Shown here: piece after piece, positions 16,828-25,341 of the stretch
Layout: each line of letters starts with the position of its first letter
Position numbering within the stretch: position 1 is the first letter of the stretch
Origin: CAVSKL01 sp963728475 [NCBI: Candidatus Eiseniibacteriota bacterium]
GTDB taxonomy: Bacteria; Eisenbacteria; RBG-16-71-46; JABDJR01
Direction of reading: 5' to 3'
DNA length: 64,000 bases
Assembly (NCBI GenBank): GCA_963728475.1
Contig: CAVSKL010000003.1
Coordinates: forward strand, 372,001-436,000
Program-made: the position numbers and the translations under genes
Notes under the pieces: model-generated
Databases searched by the model: none
What the model saw: the letters and a program-made list of their open reading frames with translations, nothing else
What the model was told of the DNA's origin: nothing

Positions 16828-17319
16828 ATGTCGAAGCTCTACAAGACGAAGAACGACCTGCCGGAGGGGACCCGGGAGGAGATTATCGGGATCTTGAACG
16901 CACGGCTCGCCGACGGGCTGGACCTGGTGATGCAGTCCAAGCAGGCCCACTGGAACGTGAAGGGCCCGCACTTCATGCAGCTCCATGAGCTCTTCGATTC
17001 GCTCTACGGGCAATCGGGGGACTGGGTGGACCTCATGGCTGAGCGGATCACCCAGCTCGGCGGCACCGCCGAGGGGACGCTCCAGGCGGTGAGCGGGCGG
17101 ACCAAGCTCCCGGCCTATCCGCTGGATCTGAGCGAGGGGGGCGCCCACGTGGACGCGCTGTCCAGCGCCCTGGCCGCGTTCGGAAAGTCGGTGCGGGCGG
17201 CCATCGATGCCGCCGACAAGCAGGACGACAAGGACACCGCCGACCTCTTCACCGAGATCTCGCGCGGCGCCGACAAGATGCTCTGGTTCCTGGAGGCGCA
17301 CCTCCAGGGCGAGCGGTAG
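16828..17319 (+). CDS. dps: Dps-family ferritin-like DNA/iron protein
   Basis: 163 residues, four-helix Dps/ferritin fold. The inter-subunit ferroxidase residues are present: His in SKQAHWNVKG, a second His in FMQLHELFD, then Asp and Glu in WVDLMAERI. Members oxidise Fe2+ with peroxide and store iron, protecting DNA in starvation and oxidative stress. The N-terminal tail is short (SKLYKTKNDLPEG) and holds only a few lysines, so direct DNA binding is uncertain. ATG 16828 follows GAAAGGAG. The paired operator upstream and the adjacent Fur-family gene suggest peroxide/iron-responsive repression. Confidence 0.93.
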   Translation: MSKLYKTKNDLPEGTREEIIGILNARLADGLDLVMQSKQAHWNVKGPHFMQLHELFDSLYGQSGDWVDLMAERITQLGGTAEGTLQAVSGRTKLPAYPLDLSEGGAHVDALSSALAAFGKSVRAAIDAADKQDDKDTADLFTEISRGADKMLWFLEAHLQGER

Positions 17320-17342
17320 TCCGCCGGCGACGGCTCCTTGCC

Positions 17343-17370
17343 GGGGCCGCGAGGGAGACTTCGCGGCCCC
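17343..17370 (+). terminator. GC hairpin after dps
   Basis: GGGGCCGCGA and TCGCGGCCCC pair perfectly over 10 bp around an 8-base loop, 23 bases after the dps stop. There is no real T-run (GTTCCGTCTC follows). The gap is convergent with the cytochrome gene that ends at 17459, so the hairpin may serve dps on the plus strand. Confidence 0.55.
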
Positions 17371-17458
17371 GTTCCGTCTCCGTGCCCGGCCGGGCTTCGG
17401 GCCCGAGGCCGGCCGCCGGCGTCCTTCCGGGGACCGGGGGCACGGTGTCGCCCGGTCT

Positions 17459-18811
17459 TTACCGGCTCTTCCAGGTGAAGCCGTGCGGCCAGAGCGAGGT
17501 GCCCCCGTTCACCCTGGTGTGGCACACGTTGCAGGCGCTGGCGCGGCCGCCGCCGCCGCCGTGCTCTTCCAGGAACTCGCCGGAGCCCCCGCCCTTGGAG
17601 GTCCGGTGGCAGGCGGAGCAGCTTCCGAGGGTGTTGTTGCTCTCGGTGTACTGAAGGACCTGGTAGTTGTCCGAGGCCTCGTCGCTGGGAACCATGGCGT
17701 GGGGGCTTCCGTGGCAGGCCGGACAGTAGAGCCCGCCATGGCCCTTGCTGTTCCGGTAGAGGACGCCCCCGGTGTCGACCCCGGACACGCCGGTGTGACA
17801 GGTGGAGCAGGCCGGCTCCGAAGCCCAGGGAACCCTTCCACCGCCGGTGATCGAACTGGCCACCTGGTCCATGGAGCCGTGGCAGGTGATGCAGTTGCCG
17901 TCGGGGGCGGTGTGGGCGTGGCTGCGGTTGCAGCTCGTGCTCTCGCCGGGGTGGCAGTCGTAGCAGGCGGCCCCGCGCGAGGCGTGGGAGCCGTGCATAA
18001 CCGCCGAGAGGTACATGTTCGGGTTGCCGGTCGTGCTCCCCCCCAGGGCGGGGTCGCTGTGGCAGCTCGCGCACAGGACCGGGGCGGCTCCGGCCAGGCC
18101 GGTGCCGTGGAGGGCGTCGTGCTCGGTCAGGATGTTGGTGAACGCGTCGGTGCCGCCCCCCCCGATCGAGACGGTGCCGGGGCCGCCCTGGGCGTGGCAC
18201 TTGGCGCAGTCGATCTCGTCCGAGGTGGGAACGGTCGCCCGGGTCATGGCCAGGGTGTCGCCCGACGAGTTGGTGACAAGGACCTCCATCACCTGGTAGG
18301 GGCTCCAGACCCCGGCATCGTCCACCGGGGTGACCGGCATGCCGACCACCTTGAAGTGATCCCCCTCGGCGACCATGGTGCCCGCGAGCCCGTTGTGCCG
18401 GGTGGGGTCCTCCAGGTTGAGGCCGGTGTTTACGGGGGGAGCGGCGCCGAAGAGCGCGGCGGCGTTCTGCCAGAACTGCGCGAACCTTCCCCCGAAGGAG
18501 TCGGTCTTGCCCGAGGAATAGGTGTTGTCGATGAGCCGGTAGTGGACGGTCAGCCCCTCGGTGGTCACCACCGGGGGATTTCCGCGCTTCACCACCTGAG
18601 CCCATACCGTGTTGTAGGGGGGGAGGATGACCATCCGGTCGTAGGTGGGATTCAGGCAGTGCATGCCGAGGTCGTTCCAGGCGAGCACCACGAAGTCGCC
18701 GGTGACCGAGGGCACCGGAGGCCGGGTCACCCCGGACTTGCCGGGGGACGAGCAACCCGCCGCCGCCATCCCTGCCGCCACGATCCACGCCGCCGGCCGT
18801 CTCGACCTCAT
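17459..18811 (-). CDS. Eight-haem c-type cytochrome lipoprotein
   Basis: 450 residues, starting at the ATG preceded by GGAGGTGAGAGG. The N-terminus is a lipoprotein signal ending in the lipobox AAAGC, so the protein should be membrane-anchored and extracytoplasmic. Eight CxxCH haem sites are visible in the C-terminal two thirds: CAKCH, CASCH, CYDCH, CITCH, CSTCH, CPACH, CSACH and CNVCH. The N-terminal part (about 30-200) has no haem motif and includes VLAWNDLGMHCLNPTYD. The role is presumably electron transfer or storage in respiration; no partner oxidoreductase is adjacent. The next gene upstream on the same strand encodes an NrfJ-like lipoprotein, 251 bp away. Confidence 0.88.
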   Translation of the reverse strand: MRSRRPAAWIVAAGMAAAGCSSPGKSGVTRPPVPSVTGDFVVLAWNDLGMHCLNPTYDRMVILPPYNTVWAQVVKRGNPPVVTTEGLTVHYRLIDNTYSSGKTDSFGGRFAQFWQNAAALFGAAPPVNTGLNLEDPTRHNGLAGTMVAEGDHFKVVGMPVTPVDDAGVWSPYQVMEVLVTNSSGDTLAMTRATVPTSDEIDCAKCHAQGGPGTVSIGGGGTDAFTNILTEHDALHGTGLAGAAPVLCASCHSDPALGGSTTGNPNMYLSAVMHGSHASRGAACYDCHPGESTSCNRSHAHTAPDGNCITCHGSMDQVASSITGGGRVPWASEPACSTCHTGVSGVDTGGVLYRNSKGHGGLYCPACHGSPHAMVPSDEASDNYQVLQYTESNNTLGSCSACHRTSKGGGSGEFLEEHGGGGGRASACNVCHTRVNGGTSLWPHGFTWKSR

Positions 18812-18981
18812 CCTCTCACCTCCGTCACCGCGCTCACTGGAGCAAGAATTCGGATCATGTTCACCGAAATTCAAGCAAAACTATGTCGCTGGGGGCGTGT
18901 GGACAAGGGAGAATGGCCAATTCCACGCAACAGATATCCGGCGGTGAGGCCGGGAGGAAGGCGAGCCGGGGGCACGGGAAA

Positions 18982-19003
18982 GGGGGGGCGTCGCCGCCCC
19001 CCC
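18982..19003 (-). terminator. GC hairpin after the NrfJ/OB lipoprotein gene
   Basis: GGGGGGGCG (18982-18990) pairs with CGCCCCCCC (18995-19003) around a four-base loop. On the minus strand the stem is followed by TTTCCC. It lies about 60 bp past the stop of the gene at 19063-19869 and before the cytochrome gene, so those two genes are probably separate transcripts. Confidence 0.6.
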
Positions 19004-19062
19004 TCCCGGTCCGGAGAGTCCCCGCATCGTTCCGCCGGCCGGAGCGTATCCGGCCCGGACCG

Positions 19063-19869
19063 TCACTCCACGGTGACTTTCGCGTTCTCCACGATGAGAT
19101 CGTACTTGTAGCCCGCTCCGAAGTCCTTGTCGACGGCCGCGGTCCCGGTCACCAGCACCGTGTCGCCGACCTTGGCGCCGGCGTCGGTGGTCACGGTGAG
19201 GTCGTTGGTGCCTTCGGCGCCCGAACCGTCCCGCACGTGGATCCAGTTGCGGCCCATGATGCCGGTGTTGATCTTGACCACCCGGCCCCGAACCGTCACC
19301 GCCTTGCCCGCGAAGTCCTTTCGTCCGGCGAAGAGTTCGGCCACGGTGTTGCCGTCCTCGGCCTTCTTGATCCCGCCCAGGTCCACGGTGGCCGCGTGCT
19401 CGCCCAGGGGGGGATGTCCGGCGGGGAGCGCGGCCGGTTGGCCGCCGGCGGCGGGCGCGGCGCCCGCCTCGGGAGCAGTCGGTTCACCGTTCACGGTGAC
19501 CGAGGACGCGAAGTAGACCATGTCGAAGTCCCGGTTGAGGCTGGTGCTGTGGTAATTGGACATGGGGAGCCCCGCGTCCACCTGCACCTGGTCGCCCTGC
19601 TTCACCTCGAACTGGGGGGCGGCGGCCCAGTAGGTCCCCTTGTCGGTCTCGACCTGGACGTAGGTGTAGCCGGCGGTGGTCATGGTCGCGACGGCCTTGC
19701 CCGGGCGGCCCAGGAACGCCGGGGCCTGAGCGGCGACGGTGCTCTGGACCGTGGTGGAATCGGCCGCGGCTGAATCCTGGGACTTCTCGTCGACCTTGCC
19801 TCCCGCGCAGCCGGCCAACGCGGCCAGCGCCAGGAGACCGATGCCGCGAGTGATGTGGCGCGTCTTCAC
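19063..19869 (-). CDS. NrfJ-like / OB-fold lipoprotein
   Basis: 268 residues. GTG at 19869 follows GGAAGGAG and opens a lipoprotein signal (VKTRHITRGIGLLALAALAGC). A first domain, about 70-140, reads GKAVATMTTAGYTYVQVETD...WAAAPQFEVKQGDQVQV...PMSNYHSTSLNR, the pattern of NrfJ-related proteins found near nitrite-reductase cytochromes. After an Ala/Pro linker a second beta-barrel/OB-like domain (about 180-268) has GKAVTVRGRVVKINTGIMGRNWIHVRDGSG. The exact job is not established in the family; it lies next to a multihaem cytochrome, which fits a periplasmic redox or maturation role. Confidence 0.82.
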   Translation of the reverse strand: MKTRHITRGIGLLALAALAGCAGGKVDEKSQDSAAADSTTVQSTVAAQAPAFLGRPGKAVATMTTAGYTYVQVETDKGTYWAAAPQFEVKQGDQVQVDAGLPMSNYHSTSLNRDFDMVYFASSVTVNGEPTAPEAGAAPAAGGQPAALPAGHPPLGEHAATVDLGGIKKAEDGNTVAELFAGRKDFAGKAVTVRGRVVKINTGIMGRNWIHVRDGSGAEGTNDLTVTTDAGAKVGDTVLVTGTAAVDKDFGAGYKYDLIVENAKVTVE

Positions 19870-20198
19870 TGGGGGGTCTCCTTCCTCCCGCGTTCCGCGG
19901 GCAAAGAAATGCGACCCGGCCATACCCGGGTCGGCGCGAAGGAGTATAGGATTTGCGGGCCCGGCCGGCTCCCAAGAGGAAAGCGATAAGCGAAATCGTT
20001 TTTGGGCGGCGGCGGGCGGCTCCGGGGGGGTCTGGGCGGCTGGGTTCGCATCCACGCCGCGGCGCCCCTGCGGAGAGGCCCGAGTATTACATTGTGCGGT
20101 AATAGGTTAGAGTATCGACCACGATCGGGATGGTGCGCAGGCGCCGGTCCTGGTCAGCCGGTCCGCGTTCTGGGCGGATGGTGCGGAGGGAGGCGGGA
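19870..20198. other. Divergent intergenic region with an inverted repeat
   Basis: About 330 bp between the minus-strand lipoprotein and the plus-strand small membrane protein, with no supported gene. An inverted repeat TATTAC-N8-GTAATA lies at 20085-20104 in one of the few AT-rich patches. It could be an operator or part of a promoter for the plus-strand gene; the arms are too short to name a regulator. Confidence 0.4.
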
Positions 20199-20618
20199 AT
20201 GGGACGACGGGTGTCTCTCTCGATCGGCGCGGCGCTGATGTTGCTGCTGGGTTTGGCTCGCGGGGCGGGAGGGGTCGCGCTCCTTCTCAAGGGGGTCTCG
20301 GCGGATCCGCGCATCCGCGCCACCGGTCCGGCGGCGGCCGGGATCGGGGCGGCCTTGCTGGTGCTGGGGCTGGTTCTGGTCGTGAGCGCGGTGGGGGTGT
20401 TCCGGGGTCGAAGGCCGTTCTGGTTGCTCGGGGTCGCGGGCACCGTCGCGTTCGTGATCGACGGCCTGATCAACGGAACCGTGCTCTACGGCCGGCCCGG
20501 CGCCGGAGGGACCACGGCCAACCTCGCGGCCGCCGCGGCGATTCTCGTATTCCTCCTTCTTAGCCGGGCCGCGCTCCAGGGGGGGGCCGCTCAAGCCGGC
20601 GGCTCGCCCTCCGACTGA
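20199..20618 (+). CDS. Small four-helix membrane protein, unknown
   Basis: 139 residues from the ATG that follows GGAGGGAGGCGGGA; earlier in-frame starts exist but lack a ribosome site and encode only an Arg-rich lead. Four hydrophobic segments at about 6-30, 45-68, 75-95 and 105-125 fill most of the chain, with charged loops (VFRGRRPF). It has no recognisable family motif. It converges on the TGS-domain gene with a 53-bp gap. An integral inner-membrane protein is all that can be said. Confidence 0.65.
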   Translation: MGRRVSLSIGAALMLLLGLARGAGGVALLLKGVSADPRIRATGPAAAGIGAALLVLGLVLVVSAVGVFRGRRPFWLLGVAGTVAFVIDGLINGTVLYGRPGAGGTTANLAAAAAILVFLLLSRAALQGGAAQAGGSPSD

Positions 20619-20671
20619 GCCCACGCCGGCTCGAACCCGGCCACGAGGTTCATCCGGTTTTCCCCCCCCGG

Positions 20672-21346
20672 CTAGAAATGCAGCTCCACCACGTCCCCCT
20701 CCTCCAGCACGTGCTCGCCGCGGACCTGCTGGCCGTCGAAGACGTGCTTCCCCCAGATCCGCCCGAAGCGGAGTTTCTCGGAGAACTCGCGGTGGATGGT
20801 CTCGGCCAGCGCGGCCACGTTGGCCCCCGCCTTGAGCGTGAACGGCTTTTCGCGATCCACCGGTCTCCCCGGCTCCTTGGTGCAGACGCGGATCACCCCC
20901 AGCGCGCTAAAGGTCGCCGCCGCCAGCGCCTCGAACCCGCGCCGGTCCACCGAGGACACCGGAAACAAGGGCCAGGGCCTCGACCAGAGCGCCTTCAGGA
21001 TCTCCAGATTCTCGCCCGCGCCCGCCCGGTCCATGCCGGTCACCACCGCCAGCCCCGGGACCCGGGTCCAGTTCGGCTCCGGGGCCTCGGGGCGAGCCGC
21101 GCCGGCCGGCCCCGTGCCCTCGAGCGGGATCGTGTGGCCGTGGCCCCCGTGCGCCGGGTGGCCGGCGGGGGCCTGTCGGAGCTTGGCGATTCGCGCCTTC
21201 ACGTCCGCCTGGAGCTTGCCCGTGCCCTTGTGCTTGGGCATGATGCGGAGCATCTCTTCCAGGGCCTCGAGCTTCTCCTCACGGGTCCTGGCCGCGCGGT
21301 AGCGCGCCTCCGCTCCGCGGTACTGCGGGGTGACGTTGGTGGGCAT
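20672..21346 (-). CDS. DRG/Obg-like protein lacking its GTPase core, TGS domain retained
   Basis: 224 residues. The N-terminal helical segment (QYRGAEARYRAARTREEKLEALEEMLRIMPKHKGTGKL in pieces, about 8-45) and the C-terminal TGS domain (about 150-224, ending in VRGEHVLEEGDVVELHF) match the DRG/Obg-related GTPase family that normally has a G domain between them. Here the P-loop, switch I and DTPP/DxxG motifs are missing: after residue 75 the chain jumps to a Pro-rich linker and then LAVVTGMDRAGAGENLEILKAL, which aligns with the post-G3 part, with TGMD where NKxD is expected. It should not bind GTP. The frame is intact, so this looks like a maintained shortened protein. ATG 21346 follows TCCGGCC and the ribosome site is weak (GGAGG 6 bases further). 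Confidence 0.8.
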   Translation of the reverse strand: MPTNVTPQYRGAEARYRAARTREEKLEALEEMLRIMPKHKGTGKLQADVKARIAKLRQAPAGHPAHGGHGHTIPLEGTGPAGAARPEAPEPNWTRVPGLAVVTGMDRAGAGENLEILKALWSRPWPLFPVSSVDRRGFEALAAATFSALGVIRVCTKEPGRPVDREKPFTLKAGANVAALAETIHREFSEKLRFGRIWGKHVFDGQQVRGEHVLEEGDVVELHF

Positions 21347-21472
21347 GGCCGGACCTCCGTCGGGGCGGCTGGCCCGGGGACCGGCCGGTTCATGGACGCA
21401 GGTCTCGAGGATACCGCAAGCGGCGGGGACCGGGTCGCCGGGAGAAGCACGTCACGACGGGCCCGGAGAGGG

Positions 21473-21502
21473 GGTCCCCCCCGCGCCGGGGCGGGGGGGA
21501 CC
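21473..21502 (-). terminator. Strong GC hairpin after the secreted protein gene
   Basis: GGTCCCCCCCGC (21473-21484) and GCGGGGGGGACC (21491-21502) form a perfect 12-bp stem with a six-base loop, starting 14 bases past the stop of the minus-strand gene ending at 21516. No T-run follows. It isolates that gene from the TGS-protein gene downstream. Confidence 0.62.
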
Positions 21503-21515
21503 GAAGGACGAAGGA

Positions 21516-22079
21516 TCAGTACCTGGCCTTGAGGGTTCCCCAGGTCGTGGGCTTGGTGGGCACCGGGCCTTCCACGTCGGACTGCACCCGGAGTTCCAGG
21601 TTCGCGGGGAGCTGGATGGGGGCCCCGGTGGCGGTGTCGAAGAAGTAGTCGAGCACCAACTGGTTGGTGCCGTCCTCGATCAGGACCGGAAGCCCGGGGG
21701 CCGGAAAGCGGAGCGGCGCCCCCTCGGTGTCGGAGAGGAAGTCCATGGAGATGTGGGCGTTGCCGCCCCCATCGACCGAGAACTGGACGTGGATCTCGTC
21801 GCTGATCGCGCCGGCGTCGGGACTGCTCGCGGGCTCGATCATGTACATGGTGGCGTCGCCGGCGTAGCCGGGCTGGCTGTTGGTGAACCAGCACGCGTTG
21901 ACCTGGGCGGTCTCGCCGGAGGCGAAGGCGTCGATGCCGCACTCGAAGAAGTTGTCGTACACGACGGTCGTGCTGTCCCCCTGCTCCACGAAGGCCAAAT
22001 AGGCCGCCGAGGCGGGGGCGGAGGCCAGGAACCCGGACAGCACCAGCAATCCGAACGGGGCCACATAGCGCTTGAGCAT
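21516..22079 (-). CDS. Secreted protein of unknown function
   Basis: 187 residues. The ATG at 22079 has AGGAG six bases upstream and opens a signal peptide (MLKRYVAPFGLLVLSGFLASAPASA). The mature part is acidic, with short beta-like stretches (TTVVYDNFFECGIDAF, VNACWFTNSQPGYAGDATMYMI, IHVQFSVDGGGNAHISMDFL). It contains two cysteines that could pair. I do not recognise a family. It stands alone between hairpins, so is likely monocistronic. Confidence 0.75.
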   Translation of the reverse strand: MLKRYVAPFGLLVLSGFLASAPASAAYLAFVEQGDSTTVVYDNFFECGIDAFASGETAQVNACWFTNSQPGYAGDATMYMIEPASSPDAGAISDEIHVQFSVDGGGNAHISMDFLSDTEGAPLRFPAPGLPVLIEDGTNQLVLDYFFDTATGAPIQLPANLELRVQSDVEGPVPTKPTTWGTLKARY

Positions 22080-22251
22080 GGTGTCTCCTGAGGGATGCAG
22101 AGTGAAGCCGCGGAAGGAGGGTCCCCCCACGGCCTGATGGGAGTCGGGAATGATGTCCTTTCCTGGTCTGGAAGTCAATCAAATTGGAGAAAGTTGGAAT
22201 TCCTGTAGAACAACGCCGTCAAGTGTCGCGTGATCCACCCACCCCCGGCGG

Positions 22252-25200
22252 TCAACTCATGCCGAGCTTCCCCTCCGGATCCATCCACCGGTAGAGAGCG
22301 GGCAGCAACAGGAGCACGATCGGCCCCGAAAGCACGAACCCCCCGATCACCGCGACGGCCAGGGGCTGCATGAGCTGCGAACCCTGACCGAGCGCCACCG
22401 CCAGCGGCGCGAGCGCGAGCGAGGTGGCGAGCACGGTCATGGCCACCGGGCGGAGCCGGCGGCGAGAGGCCCCCGCCCAGGCCTCGCGGACGCCGCGGCC
22501 GGCCTCGAGTTCGCGCTTGGCCTCGTGGATCACGAAGATCGCGTTCTCGCCCACGATCCCCACCATCATGATCGCCCCCACGTAGCTCGAGATGTTGAGG
22601 GTGGTGCCGGTGAGGAGGAGCGCCGCCAGCACCCCGGCCAGAACCGCCGCCGCGCAGATCGCGGTGACCACCGGCGCCCGCCAGTCGCCGAACTCGAACA
22701 GGAGCACCACCGCCACCAGGCCGAGCCCCGCCAGCAGCACGTAGAGGAGCGCGCGGAAGGACTGCTGTTGCTGCTGGTAGAGACCGCCGAAACGGAGGCT
22801 CATGCCCGGGGGGAGCCGGAGCTTGCGGTCCAGCTCACGGCGGATGCGGGCGATTCCGGCGCCGAGGTTCTGCCCCGAAAGCCGCGCCGTCACCCCGAGG
22901 TAGGTGCGGAGGTCCTCGCGATCGATCTCGGCCTCGGGGGGGCCGGTGTCGATCGTGGCCAGCTCGCTAAGCGGCACCAGGGCGGAAGGGGGATCGTTGG
23001 CGCGCAGGCGCAGTTCCCTGATCGGATGGTCCCCGTTGGCCAGGACCCGCAGATCGTAGACCCGGTCGCCGACCCGGACCTGGTCCACCACGGTGCCGGT
23101 CACCGCCGGTTCCAGCGCCGCCTCCACCTCCTGGGTGGTCAGTCCGTAGCGGGCGGCGGCGCGGGAGTCCACCCGGACGTCCAGGGCCGGCCCGGCGATG
23201 GTGATCCCGTCGAAGACGTCCTCGATCCCGGGGATGGCCGAGATGATGTCCGCCACCCGGCGGGCCTGGTCCTGCAACACCCCGAAATCGCTCCCGAAGA
23301 TCTTGATGTCGATGGGCTGCGGGCTCCCTCCGGTGAGGTCTCCGATGTTGTCCTCCAGGAGCTGCCCGAAATCGGTGTTGATGGCGGGCTCCACTGCGGC
23401 GATCCGCGCCCGCAGATCGTCGATCACCTCGTCCACCGGACGGCGGCGGCCCCGCGGCTTGAGGTTGATCACGTAATCCCCGGAGTTGGGCTCGGTGATG
23501 AAGAACCCGAGCTGGGTCCCGGTCCGCCGCGAGTAGCTCTCCACGTCCGGAACCGACTGGATCACCCGCTCCGCCTCGCGGAGCATGCGGTCGGTCTCGG
23601 TGAGCGAGGTCCCCGGCGGCGTCCAGTAGTCGAGGATGATCGAGCCCTCGTCCATGCTGGGGAGGAAATCGGTGCCGATGTGCCGGTAGGCGTAGGCGGC
23701 CCCGCCGATGAGCGCCGCCGCCACCAGCGCTGCGACCCAGGGCCGGTCGAGGAGGAACCCCACGAATCGGTCGTAGCCGCGGGACAGGGCGGCGGGGAGC
23801 GCGCGCCATCCCCGGGACGGCGCCGCGTCCCCCTCCGAGGCCTCGGATGGGGACGCGGGGGGATGGGGTTCGCGCCGGAGCCCGAACCGCCCCAGCGCCG
23901 CCGGCACCCAGAGCCAGGCCAGGAAGAACGACACGGTGAGCGCCACCGCCATGGTCAACGCCAGGGGGCGGAAGAATGCGCCCACCACCCCGGTGAGGAG
24001 CGCGAAGGGGAGGAGGATCAGGGTGGTGGAGAGGCTGGAGCCGACCAGCGCGGGGAGGATCTCGTCCAGGCCGCGTTCGGCGGGATCGCCGGGCCGGTGG
24101 AGCGACGCCTCGCGTTCGACGTTCTCGACCACCACGATGGCGTCGTCGGCAATGAGCCCGATCGCCGCCGCCACCCCGGCCAGGGTCATGAGGTTCACGG
24201 TCTGGTGGAGCGCCCCCAGGGCGAGTCCCACGATGGCCACGGTGAAAGGAATGGTGAGCACCGCGATCAGGGTCAGCCGGAACTTGCGGAGGAACACCAG
24301 GAGCACCAGCGCCGCCAGCACCACCCCGATCAGGATGGCGTCGCGGGTGCCGTTCACCGAGGCCGACACGAACCGCGCCTGGTCGTAGAACGTGGTCCAG
24401 CGGACGTCCTTCGGCAATAGGTCCGGGTTCTCGTGGAATAGCTTCCGGACCCCGTTCGCGATGGCCACGGTGTTGGCCGAGGGCTGGCGGATGAGGTTCA
24501 CCAGCACCGCGGAGTCGCCGTCGGCGGTGGTGCGGATGTAGGAGACCTCGTTCGCGACCTCCACCGTGCCCAGCTCGGAAAGCGTGGCCGGCTGCCCGCC
24601 CGGAACCGCCACCGCCACCTTCCCGAGCGCGTCCAGCCCGTGCACCCGGCCGTCCACCAGGGTCAGGTAGAGCTCGTGGTTCTGTTCGGCGAGGCCGGCG
24701 GAGAGGACGTCGTTGTTGTCGCGGATGGCCTTGACCACGTCGCCCACCGAAAGCCCCCGCCCCTCCACCGCCCCCGGGTCCAGCCGGACCTGGAACTCGC
24801 GCTTCCGCCCCCCCTGGACCTCCACCCGCGACACCCCGGGGATCCGGCCCAGTTCCGGCTTGAGCGTGAACTCGGCCAGGCGCAGGAGGTCGGCCTGGGA
24901 CTCCCGGTCCGAGGTGAGCGCGTATCCCTGGATGGGGAACGAGGCCGGATTCATCCACTCCACGTCGATCCGGGTGTCGGGGGGGAGGTCGGGCCGGATG
25001 CGCTGGGTCTCGGCCTGGACCCGCTGGAGCGCTACCTGCATATCGGTGCCCCACGCGAACTGCGCGCTCAGCTCAGAGGATCCGCGCGAGGTGGTGGAGC
25101 GCACCACCTGGATCCCGGGAACCCGGTGGATGGCCTCCTCCAGCGGCCGGGTCACCGTCGGCATCATCCGCGCCGCCGGCTCCTCGCCCACGTCCACGAT

Positions 25201-25341
25201 CACCTTCACGATGGGGAAGGTCACCGCGGGGAAGATGGAGGAAGGGAGCCCGCGGGCGAGGAACGCCCCCGCGCCGGCCAGGATGAACACCAGCGCGAAC
25301 AGCGCGGGCCAGCGCCGCCGCACCGAGGTGAGAACGGTCAC
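22252..25341 (-). CDS. RND-family efflux pump, inner-membrane transporter
   Basis: 1029 residues, the normal size for AcrB/CusA-type pumps. There are 12 expected membrane helices in two halves with large periplasmic loops. The helix-4 motif GLIADDAIVVVENV carries the paired acidic residues used for proton coupling, and a second-half motif MMVGIVGENAIFVIHEAKRE mirrors it. GTG 25341 overlaps the stop of the adaptor gene (GTGA), so the two are translationally coupled. The substrate (metal or organic) cannot be told; no metal-chaperone or Cys/His-rich partner is adjacent. Forms a tripartite system with the next two genes. Confidence 0.93.
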   Translation of the reverse strand: MTVLTSVRRRWPALFALVFILAGAGAFLARGLPSSIFPAVTFPIVKVIVDVGEEPAARMMPTVTRPLEEAIHRVPGIQVVRSTTSRGSSELSAQFAWGTDMQVALQRVQAETQRIRPDLPPDTRIDVEWMNPASFPIQGYALTSDRESQADLLRLAEFTLKPELGRIPGVSRVEVQGGRKREFQVRLDPGAVEGRGLSVGDVVKAIRDNNDVLSAGLAEQNHELYLTLVDGRVHGLDALGKVAVAVPGGQPATLSELGTVEVANEVSYIRTTADGDSAVLVNLIRQPSANTVAIANGVRKLFHENPDLLPKDVRWTTFYDQARFVSASVNGTRDAILIGVVLAALVLLVFLRKFRLTLIAVLTIPFTVAIVGLALGALHQTVNLMTLAGVAAAIGLIADDAIVVVENVEREASLHRPGDPAERGLDEILPALVGSSLSTTLILLPFALLTGVVGAFFRPLALTMAVALTVSFFLAWLWVPAALGRFGLRREPHPPASPSEASEGDAAPSRGWRALPAALSRGYDRFVGFLLDRPWVAALVAAALIGGAAYAYRHIGTDFLPSMDEGSIILDYWTPPGTSLTETDRMLREAERVIQSVPDVESYSRRTGTQLGFFITEPNSGDYVINLKPRGRRRPVDEVIDDLRARIAAVEPAINTDFGQLLEDNIGDLTGGSPQPIDIKIFGSDFGVLQDQARRVADIISAIPGIEDVFDGITIAGPALDVRVDSRAAARYGLTTQEVEAALEPAVTGTVVDQVRVGDRVYDLRVLANGDHPIRELRLRANDPPSALVPLSELATIDTGPPEAEIDREDLRTYLGVTARLSGQNLGAGIARIRRELDRKLRLPPGMSLRFGGLYQQQQQSFRALLYVLLAGLGLVAVVLLFEFGDWRAPVVTAICAAAVLAGVLAALLLTGTTLNISSYVGAIMMVGIVGENAIFVIHEAKRELEAGRGVREAWAGASRRRLRPVAMTVLATSLALAPLAVALGQGSQLMQPLAVAVIGGFVLSGPIVLLLLPALYRWMDPEGKLGMS

